64,000 nucleotides of DNA. Source: CBDAQA01 sp965198865 (lineage in GTDB: Bacteria > Planctomycetota > Phycisphaerae > Tepidisphaerales > Tepidisphaeraceae). Position 1 is the first letter of the stretch, and each line of letters opens with the position of its first letter. Below the pieces are notes generated by a model. The model saw only the letters and a list, made by a program, of their open reading frames with translations. It was not told the DNA's origin and did not search any database. Below are positions 16,529 to 25,986 of the stretch, one piece after another. The stretch covers positions 1 to 64,000 of the forward strand of contig CBDAQA010000009.1 in NCBI GenBank assembly GCA_965198865.1. Direction: 5' to 3'. The translations under genes and the position numbers were made by a program.

Positions 16529-18201
16529 CGCGCGACCGCCGGACCGACCTGCTGATCAGTCTCGCCCTGCTGGCGGCGGTCGTCGCCGTCTACTGGCCGG
16601 TCGCCCGGTTCGGGTTCGTCGCGTTCGACGACGACGAGTACATCTACAGGAACCCGGCCCTGTCGGCCGGCCTGTCGCCGGCGGGGCTGCGGTGGGCGTT
16701 CACCACCTGCCACGCGGCCAACTACCACCCGCTGGTGTGGGTGTCGTTCCTGCTCGACCGATCGGTCTGGCACCTCCGGCCCGGGCCGATGCACGTCGAG
16801 AACGTGGCCCTGCACGCGGCGTCGGCCGTGTTGCTGTTCACCTGGCTCAAGCGGATGACGGGCGCCCGTTGGCCGGCCGCGTTTGTGGCGGGCGTGTTCG
16901 CGCTGCATCCGGCCCACGTCGAGTCGGTCGCGTGGGTCACCGAGCGGAAGGACACGCTCAGCGTCTTCTTCTTGCTCCTTTCGGGCCACTGCTACGTCCG
17001 CTACGCCGAGGGGCGCCGGCGGTGGTACGCCGGGCTGCTGGCGGCGTACGCGGCGAGCCTTCTTGCCAAGTCGACCGGCGTCTCCTGGCCAGCGGTGCTG
17101 CTGCTGCTTGACGGGTGGCCGTTGCGACGGACCCGTGGCGTGCTGCCACCGCAGTACGTTGCGGTGAAGTGGTGGGGGGCGGTGCGCGAGAAGTTGCCGC
17201 TGTTCGCGCTGGCGCTGGCCGGGGCGACGATGACGTCCGTCGCGCAGCACGCGGGTGGGGCGATGGCCAAGGTCGAGGCGGTGCCGGTGACCGCTCGGAT
17301 CGGCAACGGGGTCGTCGCCTACGTGCGGTACCTCGGCGAGACCGCTTGGCCGAACGATCTGGCGGCGTTCTACCGGCTCGTGTGGCCGTTGCCGACGTCG
17401 ACCGTCGTGGGCAGCGCGATCGCCATGCTGGGGTTGACGGCGCTTGCCGTCGGCGTGGGGCGGCGGCGTCCGCACATCGCCGTCGGTTGGCTGTGGTACG
17501 TCGGCACGATGGTGCCGATGCTGGGGCTGGTTCAGGTCGGGTCGCAGTCGATGGCCGACCGGTACCTGTACCTGCCGATGGTCGGGCTGACGATCGTGGT
17601 CGCCTGGTGCGCGGCCGACGTGCCGGGGCGGTCCGTGCCGGCGCTATTGGCGGCCGCGCTGGTCGCGATGGGCGTGGCGGCGCGCCGGCAGGTGTGGACC
17701 TGGGCCGACACGACGTCGCTCAAGGGGCGGATGATGTTCGTCGACGGTGGCGAGCCGGCCCGGCAGGAGTGGCTGGGGACGCAGGCGGTCGCCGCGGGCG
17801 ACGTCGCGGGGGCGGAACTGCACCTGTCCGAGGCGATGCGGCTGGACCCGGCGAACGACGCTGCGCCGTACAACCTGGGCAACCTCCGCCTGCGCGTCGA
17901 GGGTCGGCCGGAGGCGGCGATCGAGTGTTACCGCCGGGCGGCCGCCAACCGACCGGGGGCCGTGGCGGTCGAGACGAACTGGGGCGTCGCGCTGGTGCAG
18001 CTCGGCCGGAACGCCGAGGCGATCGAGCACCTGCGCCGGGCCGAGCGGGGCGACCCCGGCGCGTACGGGCCTCACTTTTTCCTGGGCCTGCTGTTGATGG
18101 CGACCGATCGGCGGGCCGCGGCGGCGGAATTCGCGGCGGCGCTGCGCGCCGACCCTACCTCCGCATCGGCACGGGCGCGGCTGGCCGAGGCCAACCGATA
18201 A
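16525..18201 (+). CDS. TMTC-like membrane mannosyltransferase with TPR tail (2)
   Basis: 558 residues. Paralogue of the preceding gene, with the same order: FVAFDDDEYIYRNPALSAGL, then the HPAHVESVAWVTERKDTLSVFF block, the ADRYLYLPMVGLTIVVAW helix, and a C-terminal TPR region (residues about 415-555, MRLDPANDAAPYNLGNLRLR, IEHLRRAERGDPGAYGPHFFLGLLL). The start overlaps the stop of its neighbour (ATGA), so the pair is translationally coupled and probably acts together, perhaps as a heterodimer or with different acceptors. TPR repeats probably bind acceptor proteins in the periplasm. Confidence 0.88.
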   Translation: MTRDRRTDLLISLALLAAVVAVYWPVARFGFVAFDDDEYIYRNPALSAGLSPAGLRWAFTTCHAANYHPLVWVSFLLDRSVWHLRPGPMHVENVALHAASAVLLFTWLKRMTGARWPAAFVAGVFALHPAHVESVAWVTERKDTLSVFFLLLSGHCYVRYAEGRRRWYAGLLAAYAASLLAKSTGVSWPAVLLLLDGWPLRRTRGVLPPQYVAVKWWGAVREKLPLFALALAGATMTSVAQHAGGAMAKVEAVPVTARIGNGVVAYVRYLGETAWPNDLAAFYRLVWPLPTSTVVGSAIAMLGLTALAVGVGRRRPHIAVGWLWYVGTMVPMLGLVQVGSQSMADRYLYLPMVGLTIVVAWCAADVPGRSVPALLAAALVAMGVAARRQVWTWADTTSLKGRMMFVDGGEPARQEWLGTQAVAAGDVAGAELHLSEAMRLDPANDAAPYNLGNLRLRVEGRPEAAIECYRRAAANRPGAVAVETNWGVALVQLGRNAEAIEHLRRAERGDPGAYGPHFFLGLLLMATDRRAAAAEFAAALRADPTSASARARLAEANR

Positions 18202-18237
18202 CCGTGGCGGGGCCCGTGCAGGTACACTGCGGCCGAG

Positions 18238-20025
18238 ATGGACGCGACCCGACGGCAGGCGTGGGTGACCGCAGCGGCATGCGGGGCGGTGCTGGTCGCG
18301 TTCGTCGCGCTGGCCGGGTCGGCGGTGGCGACGAAGGGGCCGACGATGGACGAGCCGGTCCACGTGCTGAGCGGGTGGATCGCGCTGCGGCAGGGCGACT
18401 ACCGGTTGGAGACGACCAACCCGGCGCTGTGGAAGTTGTGGGCCGCGCTGGGGAACGCGTTCGTCACGCCGCCGTTGGACAAGTCGGGACCGATCTGGCA
18501 ACCGGTGGCGTGGGCGACGCCGGCGGAGCTACCGTGGTCGCGGCGGGCGCTGTTCGACACGCCGGGCACCGACGGGGCGGCGTTCGTCGGCCGGGCGAGG
18601 GCGATGATGCTGATCGTCGGCGCGGCGCTCGGCGCGGCCGTCGCGGCCTGGGCCTACCGGCTCGCCGGGCCGGTGGCGGCGGTTGTCGCCGTCTGCCTGT
18701 TCGCGTTCGACCCGACCGTTCTGGGGCAAGCGCCGCTGGTGAAGGGCGACGTGGGCGAGGGGCTCGCGATGCTCGGCCTGGGGTGGGCGACGTGGCGCTT
18801 CGGCCAGCGGGCGACGGTAGCCCGCGCGGTCGCGCTCGGGCTGACCTGCGGTGCCGCGGTGACGGTGAAGTTCTCGGGCCTGCTGGCGGGACCCCTGCTG
18901 ATCGTGCTCCTCGCCGCGCGAGCGCTGGCGCCGACCGCCTGGCCGGCACTGCGCGGCGTGGCGAACACCCGCGCATCCCGGCTAATCGTTGCCGCGGCCG
19001 GCGGCTTGGTCGCGGCGGCGGTGTGCCTGGCGCTCGTCTGGGGCTGCTATCGCTTTCGGTATCGGCCGGCACCGGATTTGGCGGCGGCGGTTGACCTGCC
19101 GGCGATCTGGGCGGTGGCCGGCGAGGGGAGCGGGTTGACGGCGACCACCCGGTGGATCGACGACCACCGGTTGCTTCCGCAGGCCTACACGGCGGGGGTG
19201 CTGCTCCAGGCGATCTCGGTCCGACAGTGGCCGGCGTTTCTGGACGGGCAGATCTACGACGATGGGCGGTGGTACTACTTCCCGCTGGCGGCGGCGTACA
19301 AGACGCCGCTGGCGGAGATGGCCGCCGTGGCGGTGGCCGCGTTGATCGCCATTGCATCGGGCCTGCGGCGACCCTGGCGGCGACCCGGCGTGGCCTGGGC
19401 CGGCACCTGCGTCGGGGGTCCGGCGCTTGCGCTGGGCACGGCGACGTTGGCGACGCGGTTGAACATCGGCCTGCGCAACGCGCTGCCGATCTACCCGTAC
19501 GCCGACGTGATGGTCGGCGTGGCCGCCGCGTGGGCATGGCGGCGGGCGCCGCGGCGGACGGCGGTCGTGGCCATTGCGCTGATCGGCGGGCAGGCGCTGG
19601 CCGCCGTTGCCGGTTGGCCGGACTTTGTCGCCTACTTCAACGGCGTGGTCGGCGGCCCACGCGGGGGGGCGAGCCACCTCGCGGACGGCAACCTCGATTG
19701 GGGGCAGGACATCCCGGCCCTCGTTCAGTGGCAGCGCTCACACGCAAGCGTCCCGCTCTACGCCGACCTGTTCACGTCGGTCGACCCAGGGTTCTACGGG
19801 CTGCGGTACCAAAAGATCTGGGAGCGGACGACCGACGGGCGGCCGAGGCTCAACCTGCCGCCGGGGCCCGCGGTGTTGGCGGTGAGCGTGACGCACCTGC
19901 AGGGGCTGTACGTCGACCCGGCGCAGCGACCGCTGCTGGCGCAGCTGGCGGCGCAGGAGCCGATCGACGTGTTGCACGGGACGATCCGGCTGTACGCGTG
20001 GCCGATGGCGGTGGGGAAGGAGTAG
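18238..20025 (+). CDS. GT39-like integral membrane glycosyltransferase (paralogue)
   Basis: 595 residues, 36 bp after the second TMTC-like gene. Multiple membrane helices. The first lumenal loop TKGPTMDEPVHVLSGWIALRQ carries the acidic residues expected of PMT/ArnT-type enzymes. Later come LVKGDVGEGLAMLGL, GGASHLADGNLDWGQDIPALVQW and the C-terminal GTIRLYAWP. Colinear with the product of 12957-14777 on the other strand, so the island has duplicated enzymes facing away from each other. Expected to use polyprenyl-phosphate sugars at the outer face of the inner membrane. Confidence 0.88.
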   Translation: MDATRRQAWVTAAACGAVLVAFVALAGSAVATKGPTMDEPVHVLSGWIALRQGDYRLETTNPALWKLWAALGNAFVTPPLDKSGPIWQPVAWATPAELPWSRRALFDTPGTDGAAFVGRARAMMLIVGAALGAAVAAWAYRLAGPVAAVVAVCLFAFDPTVLGQAPLVKGDVGEGLAMLGLGWATWRFGQRATVARAVALGLTCGAAVTVKFSGLLAGPLLIVLLAARALAPTAWPALRGVANTRASRLIVAAAGGLVAAAVCLALVWGCYRFRYRPAPDLAAAVDLPAIWAVAGEGSGLTATTRWIDDHRLLPQAYTAGVLLQAISVRQWPAFLDGQIYDDGRWYYFPLAAAYKTPLAEMAAVAVAALIAIASGLRRPWRRPGVAWAGTCVGGPALALGTATLATRLNIGLRNALPIYPYADVMVGVAAAWAWRRAPRRTAVVAIALIGGQALAAVAGWPDFVAYFNGVVGGPRGGASHLADGNLDWGQDIPALVQWQRSHASVPLYADLFTSVDPGFYGLRYQKIWERTTDGRPRLNLPPGPAVLAVSVTHLQGLYVDPAQRPLLAQLAAQEPIDVLHGTIRLYAWPMAVGKE

Positions 20026-20065
20026 GACGTCCGCCGAGCAAACCTTCCCGGTGTGATCGGTGGGA

Positions 20066-20142
20066 GCCGGCGTCTGAGGCGCTCCGAAGACCCGGATCGC
20101 TGGCGGTTCGATCCGGGTCTTGGGAGTACCTCGGAGGCCGGC
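20066..20142. repeat. Dispersed repeat family C, inverted pair
   Basis: Two arms of about 34 bp (20066-20099 and 20109-20142) are inverted around a nine-base loop. The inner AAGACCCGGATCG pairs perfectly and the outer part (GCCGGCGTCTGAGG) imperfectly. It fills the space between two convergent genes. Single arms of the same family lie at 25939-25972 and 38795-38825. Confidence 0.8.
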
Positions 20143-20160
20143 TTCACTGGGACGTGCGCC

Positions 20161-20979
20161 TCATGCGTCGTCGTCGTTCTCGGCGGCGTGGCGGAGGAAG
20201 CGGACGCTCTGGACGATGCCGCGCTTCGTCGTGTTGATGAACGCGATCAGCTCGGCCACCTCGGGCACGTCGGCGATGCCGAGGCTGCGGATCTCCTCGA
20301 CGGCGGCGGCCATCAGGCGGTGGTTGTGGATGCAGCGGTAGGCGTCGCGGATCGCCTGCGCCGACGCGCGGGGCATGCCCGAGCGGCGCACGCCGATCGC
20401 GTTGTAGCCCTTGAGGGCGGTCCAGGTGAGCGTGGCGAAGGGGGGCACGTCCTGGCTGACCGCCTCGTTGCCGCGGATCATCGACAGCCGGCCGACGCGG
20501 CAGTGCTGGTGGATCACCGCGCCGCCGCCGATGAACGCCCGCTCGCCGACGAGGACGTGGCCGCCCAGCATGATGCCGTGGGCGAGGATCGCGTCGTGGT
20601 CGACGACCGAGTCGTGGCCGACGTGGGCGCAGGCCATGACGAAGACGCGGTCGCCGACGCGGGTGGCGTGGTCGTCGCCCGGCGTGGCAGCGCGGTGCAG
20701 GGTGGCGGTCTCGCGGATCACGACGTCGTCGCCGATCACCAGCGAGCCGGCGTTGGGGTCGGCCTTGAGGTGCTGCGGCGGCGTGCCGACGTAGGCGGCG
20801 GGGCCGACCTTGCAGTTCCGGCCGACCGTCGTCCTCCCCAGCACGTGGGAGTGCGGCAGGACCACGGTGCCCGCGCCGATCTTGACGGGACCGTCCACGA
20901 TGGCGTAAGCGCCGATCTCGACGTCCTCGGCCAGCTCGACGCCTGGGGAAACGATGGCGGTGGGGTGGATGCGCGGCAT
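20161..20979 (-). CDS. lpxA: Acyl-ACP--UDP-N-acetylglucosamine O-acyltransferase
   Basis: 272 residues, first enzyme of lipid A synthesis, cytosolic. Left-handed beta-helix hexapeptide repeats run from HPTAIVSPGVELAEDVEIGAYAIVDG through about residue 185. The catalytic His is in ACAHVGHDSVVDH (equivalent of E. coli His125). The LpxA-specific C-terminal helical domain begins with GYNAIGVRRSGMPRASAQAIRDAY, matching NAVGLKRRG of E. coli. An insertion HRAATPGDDHATRVGDR precedes the active-site coil. Its presence implies an outer membrane with lipid A, as in many planctomycetes. It is convergent with the glycosyltransferase and divergent from fdh. Confidence 0.93.
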   Translation of the reverse strand: MPRIHPTAIVSPGVELAEDVEIGAYAIVDGPVKIGAGTVVLPHSHVLGRTTVGRNCKVGPAAYVGTPPQHLKADPNAGSLVIGDDVVIRETATLHRAATPGDDHATRVGDRVFVMACAHVGHDSVVDHDAILAHGIMLGGHVLVGERAFIGGGAVIHQHCRVGRLSMIRGNEAVSQDVPPFATLTWTALKGYNAIGVRRSGMPRASAQAIRDAYRCIHNHRLMAAAVEEIRSLGIADVPEVAELIAFINTTKRGIVQSVRFLRHAAENDDDA

Positions 20980-21215
20980 GGTGAGCCGGGCATCCTATTG
21001 CGTGCGACGGAGGACGGGAAGGGCGATCGATGCGCCAGCCATCGAAGCGTACGGCCGCCCCGATCGTCCGTTCAACCTCGGCCGCCGATGGACACGCAGC
21101 GCCAGCGTGACGCACGGACGCCGCGCCAAAAGTGAGCGATGTCCCGGCCCGGCGGCAGCGAATGGGCTACGATCGCTGTGGCTGGTGACCCCGACACTTT
21201 CCGTGGAGACGCGCC

Positions 21216-24200
21216 ATGTTCAAGCTGCCCATCCTGAGCGACTTCTTCGTCGGCAAGGACAATGCCAACGTCCGCCACCGCCAGCCGTTCAGCCCGACCA
21301 CGCAGGGGAAGGAGTCGCGCCTCAAGGGGGCGATCAAGGTCGACAGCGTCTGCCCGTACTGCGCCGTCGGGTGCGCGACCAGCATCTACACCAAGGACAA
21401 CCAGGTCATCGACATCGAGGGCAACCCCGACAGCCCGATCAACGAGGGGTGCCTGTGCCCCAAGGGTGCGAACACCTTTCAGCTGCACCACAACCCCCAC
21501 CGCGTGAAGCACGTGATGCGGCGGGCACCGTTCAGCGACAAGTGGGAGCAGGTGCCGCTGGAGTGGGCGATGGACCGCATCGCCCAGCTGACCAAGGAGG
21601 CGCGGGACGCGGGGTACCGCGAGAAGAACGACGACGGCAAGTACGTCAACAGCGTGACGAACATCGGCAGCCTGGGCGGGGCGACGCTGGACAACGAGGA
21701 GAACTACCTCATCAAGAAGCTCCTGGGGGTGGGGCTCGGGATCGTCAGCATCGAGAACCAGGCGAGGATATGACACAGCGCATCGGTGCCCGGTCTGGGT
21801 GCCAGCTTCGGTCGTGGTGCGGCGACCAACTACCAGCAGGACCTGGCGAACAGCGATTGCATCCTGTTCATGGGCTCGAACATGGCCGAGGCGCACCCCG
21901 TCGGGTTCCGCTGGCCGATGCGGGCCCGCGAGAAGGGCGCGCACCTGATCCACGTCGACCCGCACTTCTCGCGGACCAGCGCGATGTGCCAGACGTACGT
22001 CGGCGTCCGGGCCGGGAGCGACATCGCGTTCCTGGGCGGGATCGTCAACTACATCCTGACCCATGACCGGTGGTTCAAGGAGTTCGTGGTCGCCTACACC
22101 AACGCCAGCACGATCATCGATGCCGGTTACGAGGGGACCGAGGATCTGGAGGGGATCTTCAGCGGCTACGACCACGCCGACCGGGCGTACCACACGGAGA
22201 AGACGCGGTGGTCGTACGAGGGATCGACGGCGTCGCTGAAGCCCGTGGGCGACCGTGGTGATCAGGCGCCGCCGCCGCAGGGGCCGGGCGGGGTGGGACC
22301 TGACGGGGCGGGCGGCCGCAGCGTGCCGGGCGAGGAGTCGGGCCAGGGCATCCACGGCTACGGGCTGATGGGCGGTGCATCGTCGCACTCCGGCAAGGCG
22401 GGCGAGAGCACCAACGCGCCCGAGGGCGGGCAGATCTCCAAGGACCCGACGCTGCAGCACCCGCGGTGCGCGTTCCAACTGCTCAAGAAGCACTACGCGC
22501 GGTACACGCCGCAGATGGTGTCGGACATCTGCGGGTGCTCGGTCGAGGAGTTCGAGACCGTGGCCAAGGCGCTGTGCGACAACAGCGGCCGCGACCGCAC
22601 GAGCATGATCGTCTACGCCGTCGGTTGGACGCACCACAGCACCGGCGTGCAGATCATCCGCACGTCCGGCATCGTCCAGCTGTTGCTGGGCAACATCGGC
22701 CGCCCCGGCGGGGGGATCATGGCGATGCGGGGCCACAGCAGCATCCAGGGCAGCACCGACATCCCCACCCTGTACGACCTGCTGCCGGGCTACCTGCCCC
22801 AGCCGTCGGCGGACAAGAACCACGACACGATCGCCGACTACTGCGATCGCGAGGGGCAGCTCACGGGGTACTGGGCCAACACGAAGAAGTTCATCGTCAG
22901 CCTGATGAAGGCCTACTTCGGTGACGCCGCCACGCCCGAGAACGATTTCGCGTTCCGGTGGCTCCCGCGCATCGACGGCGACTACAGCCACCTGATGTTC
23001 GCCCAGCAGATGTGCGAGGGGAAGGTCGACGGGTTCTTCCTGTTCGGCCAGAACCCCGCGGCCGGGTCGATGAACACGAAGGTCCACAAGCACGGGCTGC
23101 GGCAGCTGAAGTGGATGGTCGTCGCCGACTGGTTCGAGACCGAGACGGCGACGTTCTGGAAGAACGACCCCGACGGCCCGCCGCCGGACGAGATCGGGAC
23201 CGAGGTGTTCTTCCTGCCCGCGGCCAGCATCGCCGCCAAGGAGGGGACGTTCACCAACACGCAGCGGCTGATCCAGTGGCACGACAAGGCGGTCGACCCC
23301 GACGGCGACAGCCGCAGCGACTCGTTTTTCCTGTTCCAGCTGGGCAAGCGGCTCAAGGCGCTCTACGCCGACAGCGACAAGCCTCAGGACCAGTTCATCA
23401 AGCACCTGACCTGGGACTACGACTTCGACGAGCACCCGCTGCTGCCCGACGGCACCCCCAGCCGCATCCACGGCGAGCCGGACATGGAGAAGATCCTCCA
23501 GGAGATCAACGGCTACCAGGTGAACGTGCGGGATGAGAAGCACCCCGACAAGCCCAAGCTGTTGGCCAACTTCAACGAGTGCAAGGACGACGGCAGCACC
23601 GCCTGCGGCGGGTGGATCTACAGCGGCGTGTTCCCCGAGTACGGCCGGAACCGCTCGCGCGAGCGCCGCCGCACGCCCAACAGTTCCGGCATCGAACCGA
23701 ACTGGGGCTACGCCTGGCCGCTGAACCGCCGCGTGCTCTACAACCGCGCCAGCGCCGATCCCGAGGGGAAGCCCTGGAGCGAGCGGAAGAAGCTGCTCTG
23801 GTGGGACACCGAGGCGAAGAAGTGGGCCGGCCCCGACGTGCCCGACTACGAGCCCACCAAGGACCCGTCGTACCGTCCGCCCCAGGATGCCAAGGGCATG
23901 GCGGCCATCGCGGGCAACGAGCCGTTTATCATGCACAGCGATGGGCTGGCCTGGCTGTTCGCGCCCGGGGCGACCAAGGACGGCCCGTTCCCCGCGCACT
24001 ACGAGCCGGTCGAGTCACCCGTGCCCAACCTGCTTTATCCGAAGCAGAACGACAGCCCGGCCGTCCGCTACCTGGAGGGGCCACTCAACCTGCTCGCCCA
24101 CGCGCCGCAGAGCGACTACCCGGTCGTCGCCTGCACGTACCGGTTGACCGAGCACTACCTGTCCGGCCCGATGAGCCGGTTCAACAGCTGGCTCAACGAG

Positions 24201-24641
24201 CTCCAGCCCGAGATGTTCGTGGAGGTCAGCCCCGAGCTGGCCGCCGAGCGCGGCATCGTCCACGGTGGGTGGGCGATCGTCCGCAGCCCGCGCGGCGCGA
24301 TCCACGCCAAGGCGATGGTCACCCGCCGGATGAAGCCGCTCCGCGTGGCCGGCACCACCGTCCACCAGGTGGGGTTGCCGTTCCACTGGGGCTTCGCCGG
24401 CGAGTCGGTCGGCGGGCAGGCGAACGACCTGGTCCCGATCGTCGCCGACCCCAACGTCTCCATGCACGAGGGCAAGGTGTTCTGCGTCCAGGTCGAGGCC
24501 GGCGGCCCGCCCGCGCACGGCAACGTGCCGACGAAGAAGATCGCCCACTGGCCGACGCGCGACGTGGCCCCCGAGACCCCGCGCAGCGGCCAGCCCGAGG
24601 GGCAGATGCACCAGTACCAGCGGATCACGGGGACGACCTGA
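21216..24641 (+). CDS. fdhA: Selenocysteine formate dehydrogenase, catalytic alpha subunit
   Basis: 1141 residues when the in-frame TGA at 21771-21773 is read as selenocysteine (residue 186). Both sides of the TGA are in one frame, and the joined sequence IENQARI-U-HSASVPGLGASFGRG matches FdnG-type enzymes, where Sec ligates molybdenum/tungsten. The N-terminal 4Fe-4S ligands CPYCAVGC (46, 49, 53) and the later CLCPKG (Cys81) follow the family spacing. The C-terminal molybdopterin-binding domain ends in VGLPFHWGFAGESVGGQANDLVPIVADPN. There is no Tat signal, so it is probably cytosolic. A Gly/Pro-rich insertion sits near residues 350-405. No beta or gamma subunit genes and no sel genes lie beside it. 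Confidence 0.93.
21774..21803 (+). promoter_or_regulatory. Bacterial SECIS hairpin after the UGA codon
   Basis: Eleven bases after the UGA, GGUGCCC (21785-21791) pairs with GGGUGCC (21797-21803) around a GGUCU loop. That gives seven pairs, two of them G-U. The GGUCU loop and the 11-nt spacing match the E. coli fdhF SECIS, which binds SelB. Confidence 0.9.
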
Positions 24642-24750
24642 ACCCCGGTGCCCGCCGGGTTGGTCGGTCGCCTCGGCGTCCGTACAATCGCCGCCGTTCC
24701 GCCGCCGTGGCGCGAACGCTCCCGCTCGCCTTTTCAGGTCGGTGTCCGCG

Positions 24751-25926
24751 ATGGATGTGGTTCCGTCGTCGCTCGCTCCGTTGTTTGACCACGGGTTCGC
24801 CTTCGACCCCGCCGCCGGGTTCGACCCGCTGGCCGTCCCGGCCCGGTGGGTCGTCTACCTGCTGGCCGACGAGCACGACCGCCCCGTCCAACTGCTGTGC
24901 GTGAAGAACCTGCGCCACAGCCTGAGGCGCCGGCTCGGCCCACCCGAGGCCGACCAGCCGGCGTCGAGGCGCGTCGACTACCGCGCGCTCGTCCGCCGGG
25001 TCCACTGGCGGCGGGTCGACAGCGCCTTCGAGGCCGACCTCGCCTACCACGAGGCCGCCCGCGAGCTGTTCCCCCAAACCTACCGCGGCATGGTTGGCTT
25101 CCGCCCGGCCTGGTTCATCCACGTGGACGAGGACGCCCCCTTCCCCCGGTACGTCAAGACGATCGACCTCACCACGTTCGCCGGCACGCTGCTCGGCCCC
25201 CTGGAGGACAAGCACGCCGCCGCCCGGCTGATCGAGCTGATCGAGGACCTGTTCGACCTCTGTCGGTTCTACAACGTGCTCGTGCAGTCCCCCCGCGGCC
25301 AGCCGTGCGCCTACAAGGAGATGCACAAGTGCCCCGCCCCGTGCGACGGCTCGATCTCCATGGGGCAGTACCGCCACCTGATCGGCTGGTCGCGACGGGT
25401 GCTGGCCGACCCCGCCGATCACGCGCGCGAGCAGGGCCGCCGCATGCGGCAGGCCGCCGGCGAGCTCCGCTTCGAGTTGGCCGGCAAGATCAAGGCCTAC
25501 GTCGACCAGCTCTCGCAGTTGGGCAAGGGGCCGTTCCGCCACGTCGCCGAGCTGTCGCACTTCCAGTACCTCGCCCTGCAGCCGGGGCCCCGCCCGGGGA
25601 CGGTCAAGGCGTTCCTCGTCACGCCCGGCGCGGTCGAGCCGCTGCTGTGCCTGACCGACGATTCGGCCAAGCCGTCAGAGCTCATGCGCGCCGCCCTTAC
25701 CGCCGCCGCTCACCATCCCGCGACGGTCGACGCCATCGGTGCCGAGCGGATCGGCGTCGTCACCCACCACCTGTTCGCCCGCAAGCCCGTCGGCGGCCTG
25801 CTGCCGCTGGCCACGCTGGACGAGCGGTCCATCGCCAAGTGCCTCCGCGAGATCCGCAAGCAGCCTGCGCCGTTAGAGATCGAGTCCGACGACGAGGGCG
25901 TCGTCAAGGAACTCCAGGCGTTGTGA
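24751..25926 (+). CDS. UvrC N-terminal-like (degenerate GIY-YIG) protein
   Basis: 391 residues from the ATG at 24751; an ATG nine bases upstream is possible. The N-terminal block VVYLLADEHDRPVQLLCVKNLRHSLRRRL aligns by eye with the GIY-YIG start of UvrC (GVYLM...VLYVGKAKNLRRRV). The block LCRFYNVLVQSPRGQPCAYKEMHKCPAPC corresponds to the UvrC KPCLxYxxGxCxAPC region. The canonical GIY and YIG triplets are changed to VVY and LCV. The UvrC C-terminal RNase H-like and HhH domains are absent. It may be a catalytically altered relative such as Cho-type or a planctomycete-specific group. It is convergent with hrpB. Confidence 0.75.
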   Translation: MDVVPSSLAPLFDHGFAFDPAAGFDPLAVPARWVVYLLADEHDRPVQLLCVKNLRHSLRRRLGPPEADQPASRRVDYRALVRRVHWRRVDSAFEADLAYHEAARELFPQTYRGMVGFRPAWFIHVDEDAPFPRYVKTIDLTTFAGTLLGPLEDKHAAARLIELIEDLFDLCRFYNVLVQSPRGQPCAYKEMHKCPAPCDGSISMGQYRHLIGWSRRVLADPADHAREQGRRMRQAAGELRFELAGKIKAYVDQLSQLGKGPFRHVAELSHFQYLALQPGPRPGTVKAFLVTPGAVEPLLCLTDDSAKPSELMRAALTAAAHHPATVDAIGAERIGVVTHHLFARKPVGGLLPLATLDERSIAKCLREIRKQPAPLEIESDDEGVVKELQAL

Positions 25927-25938
25927 CCCCCCCGCCAA

Positions 25939-25972
25939 GCCGGAGTCTGAGGTACACCGAAGAGCCGGATCG
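25939..25972. repeat. Dispersed repeat family C, single arm
   Basis: GCCGGAGTCTGAGG then TACACCGAAGAGCCGGATCG, closely similar to the arm at 20066-20099. It lies between convergent genes. Confidence 0.7.
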
Positions 25973-25986
25973 CGTGCGACCGGCAA

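Noticed and set aside
21216..21773. Truncated formate dehydrogenase or pseudogene ending at TGA
   Set aside because: The frame continues without shift after the TGA, the TGA is at the Sec position, and a SECIS hairpin follows.
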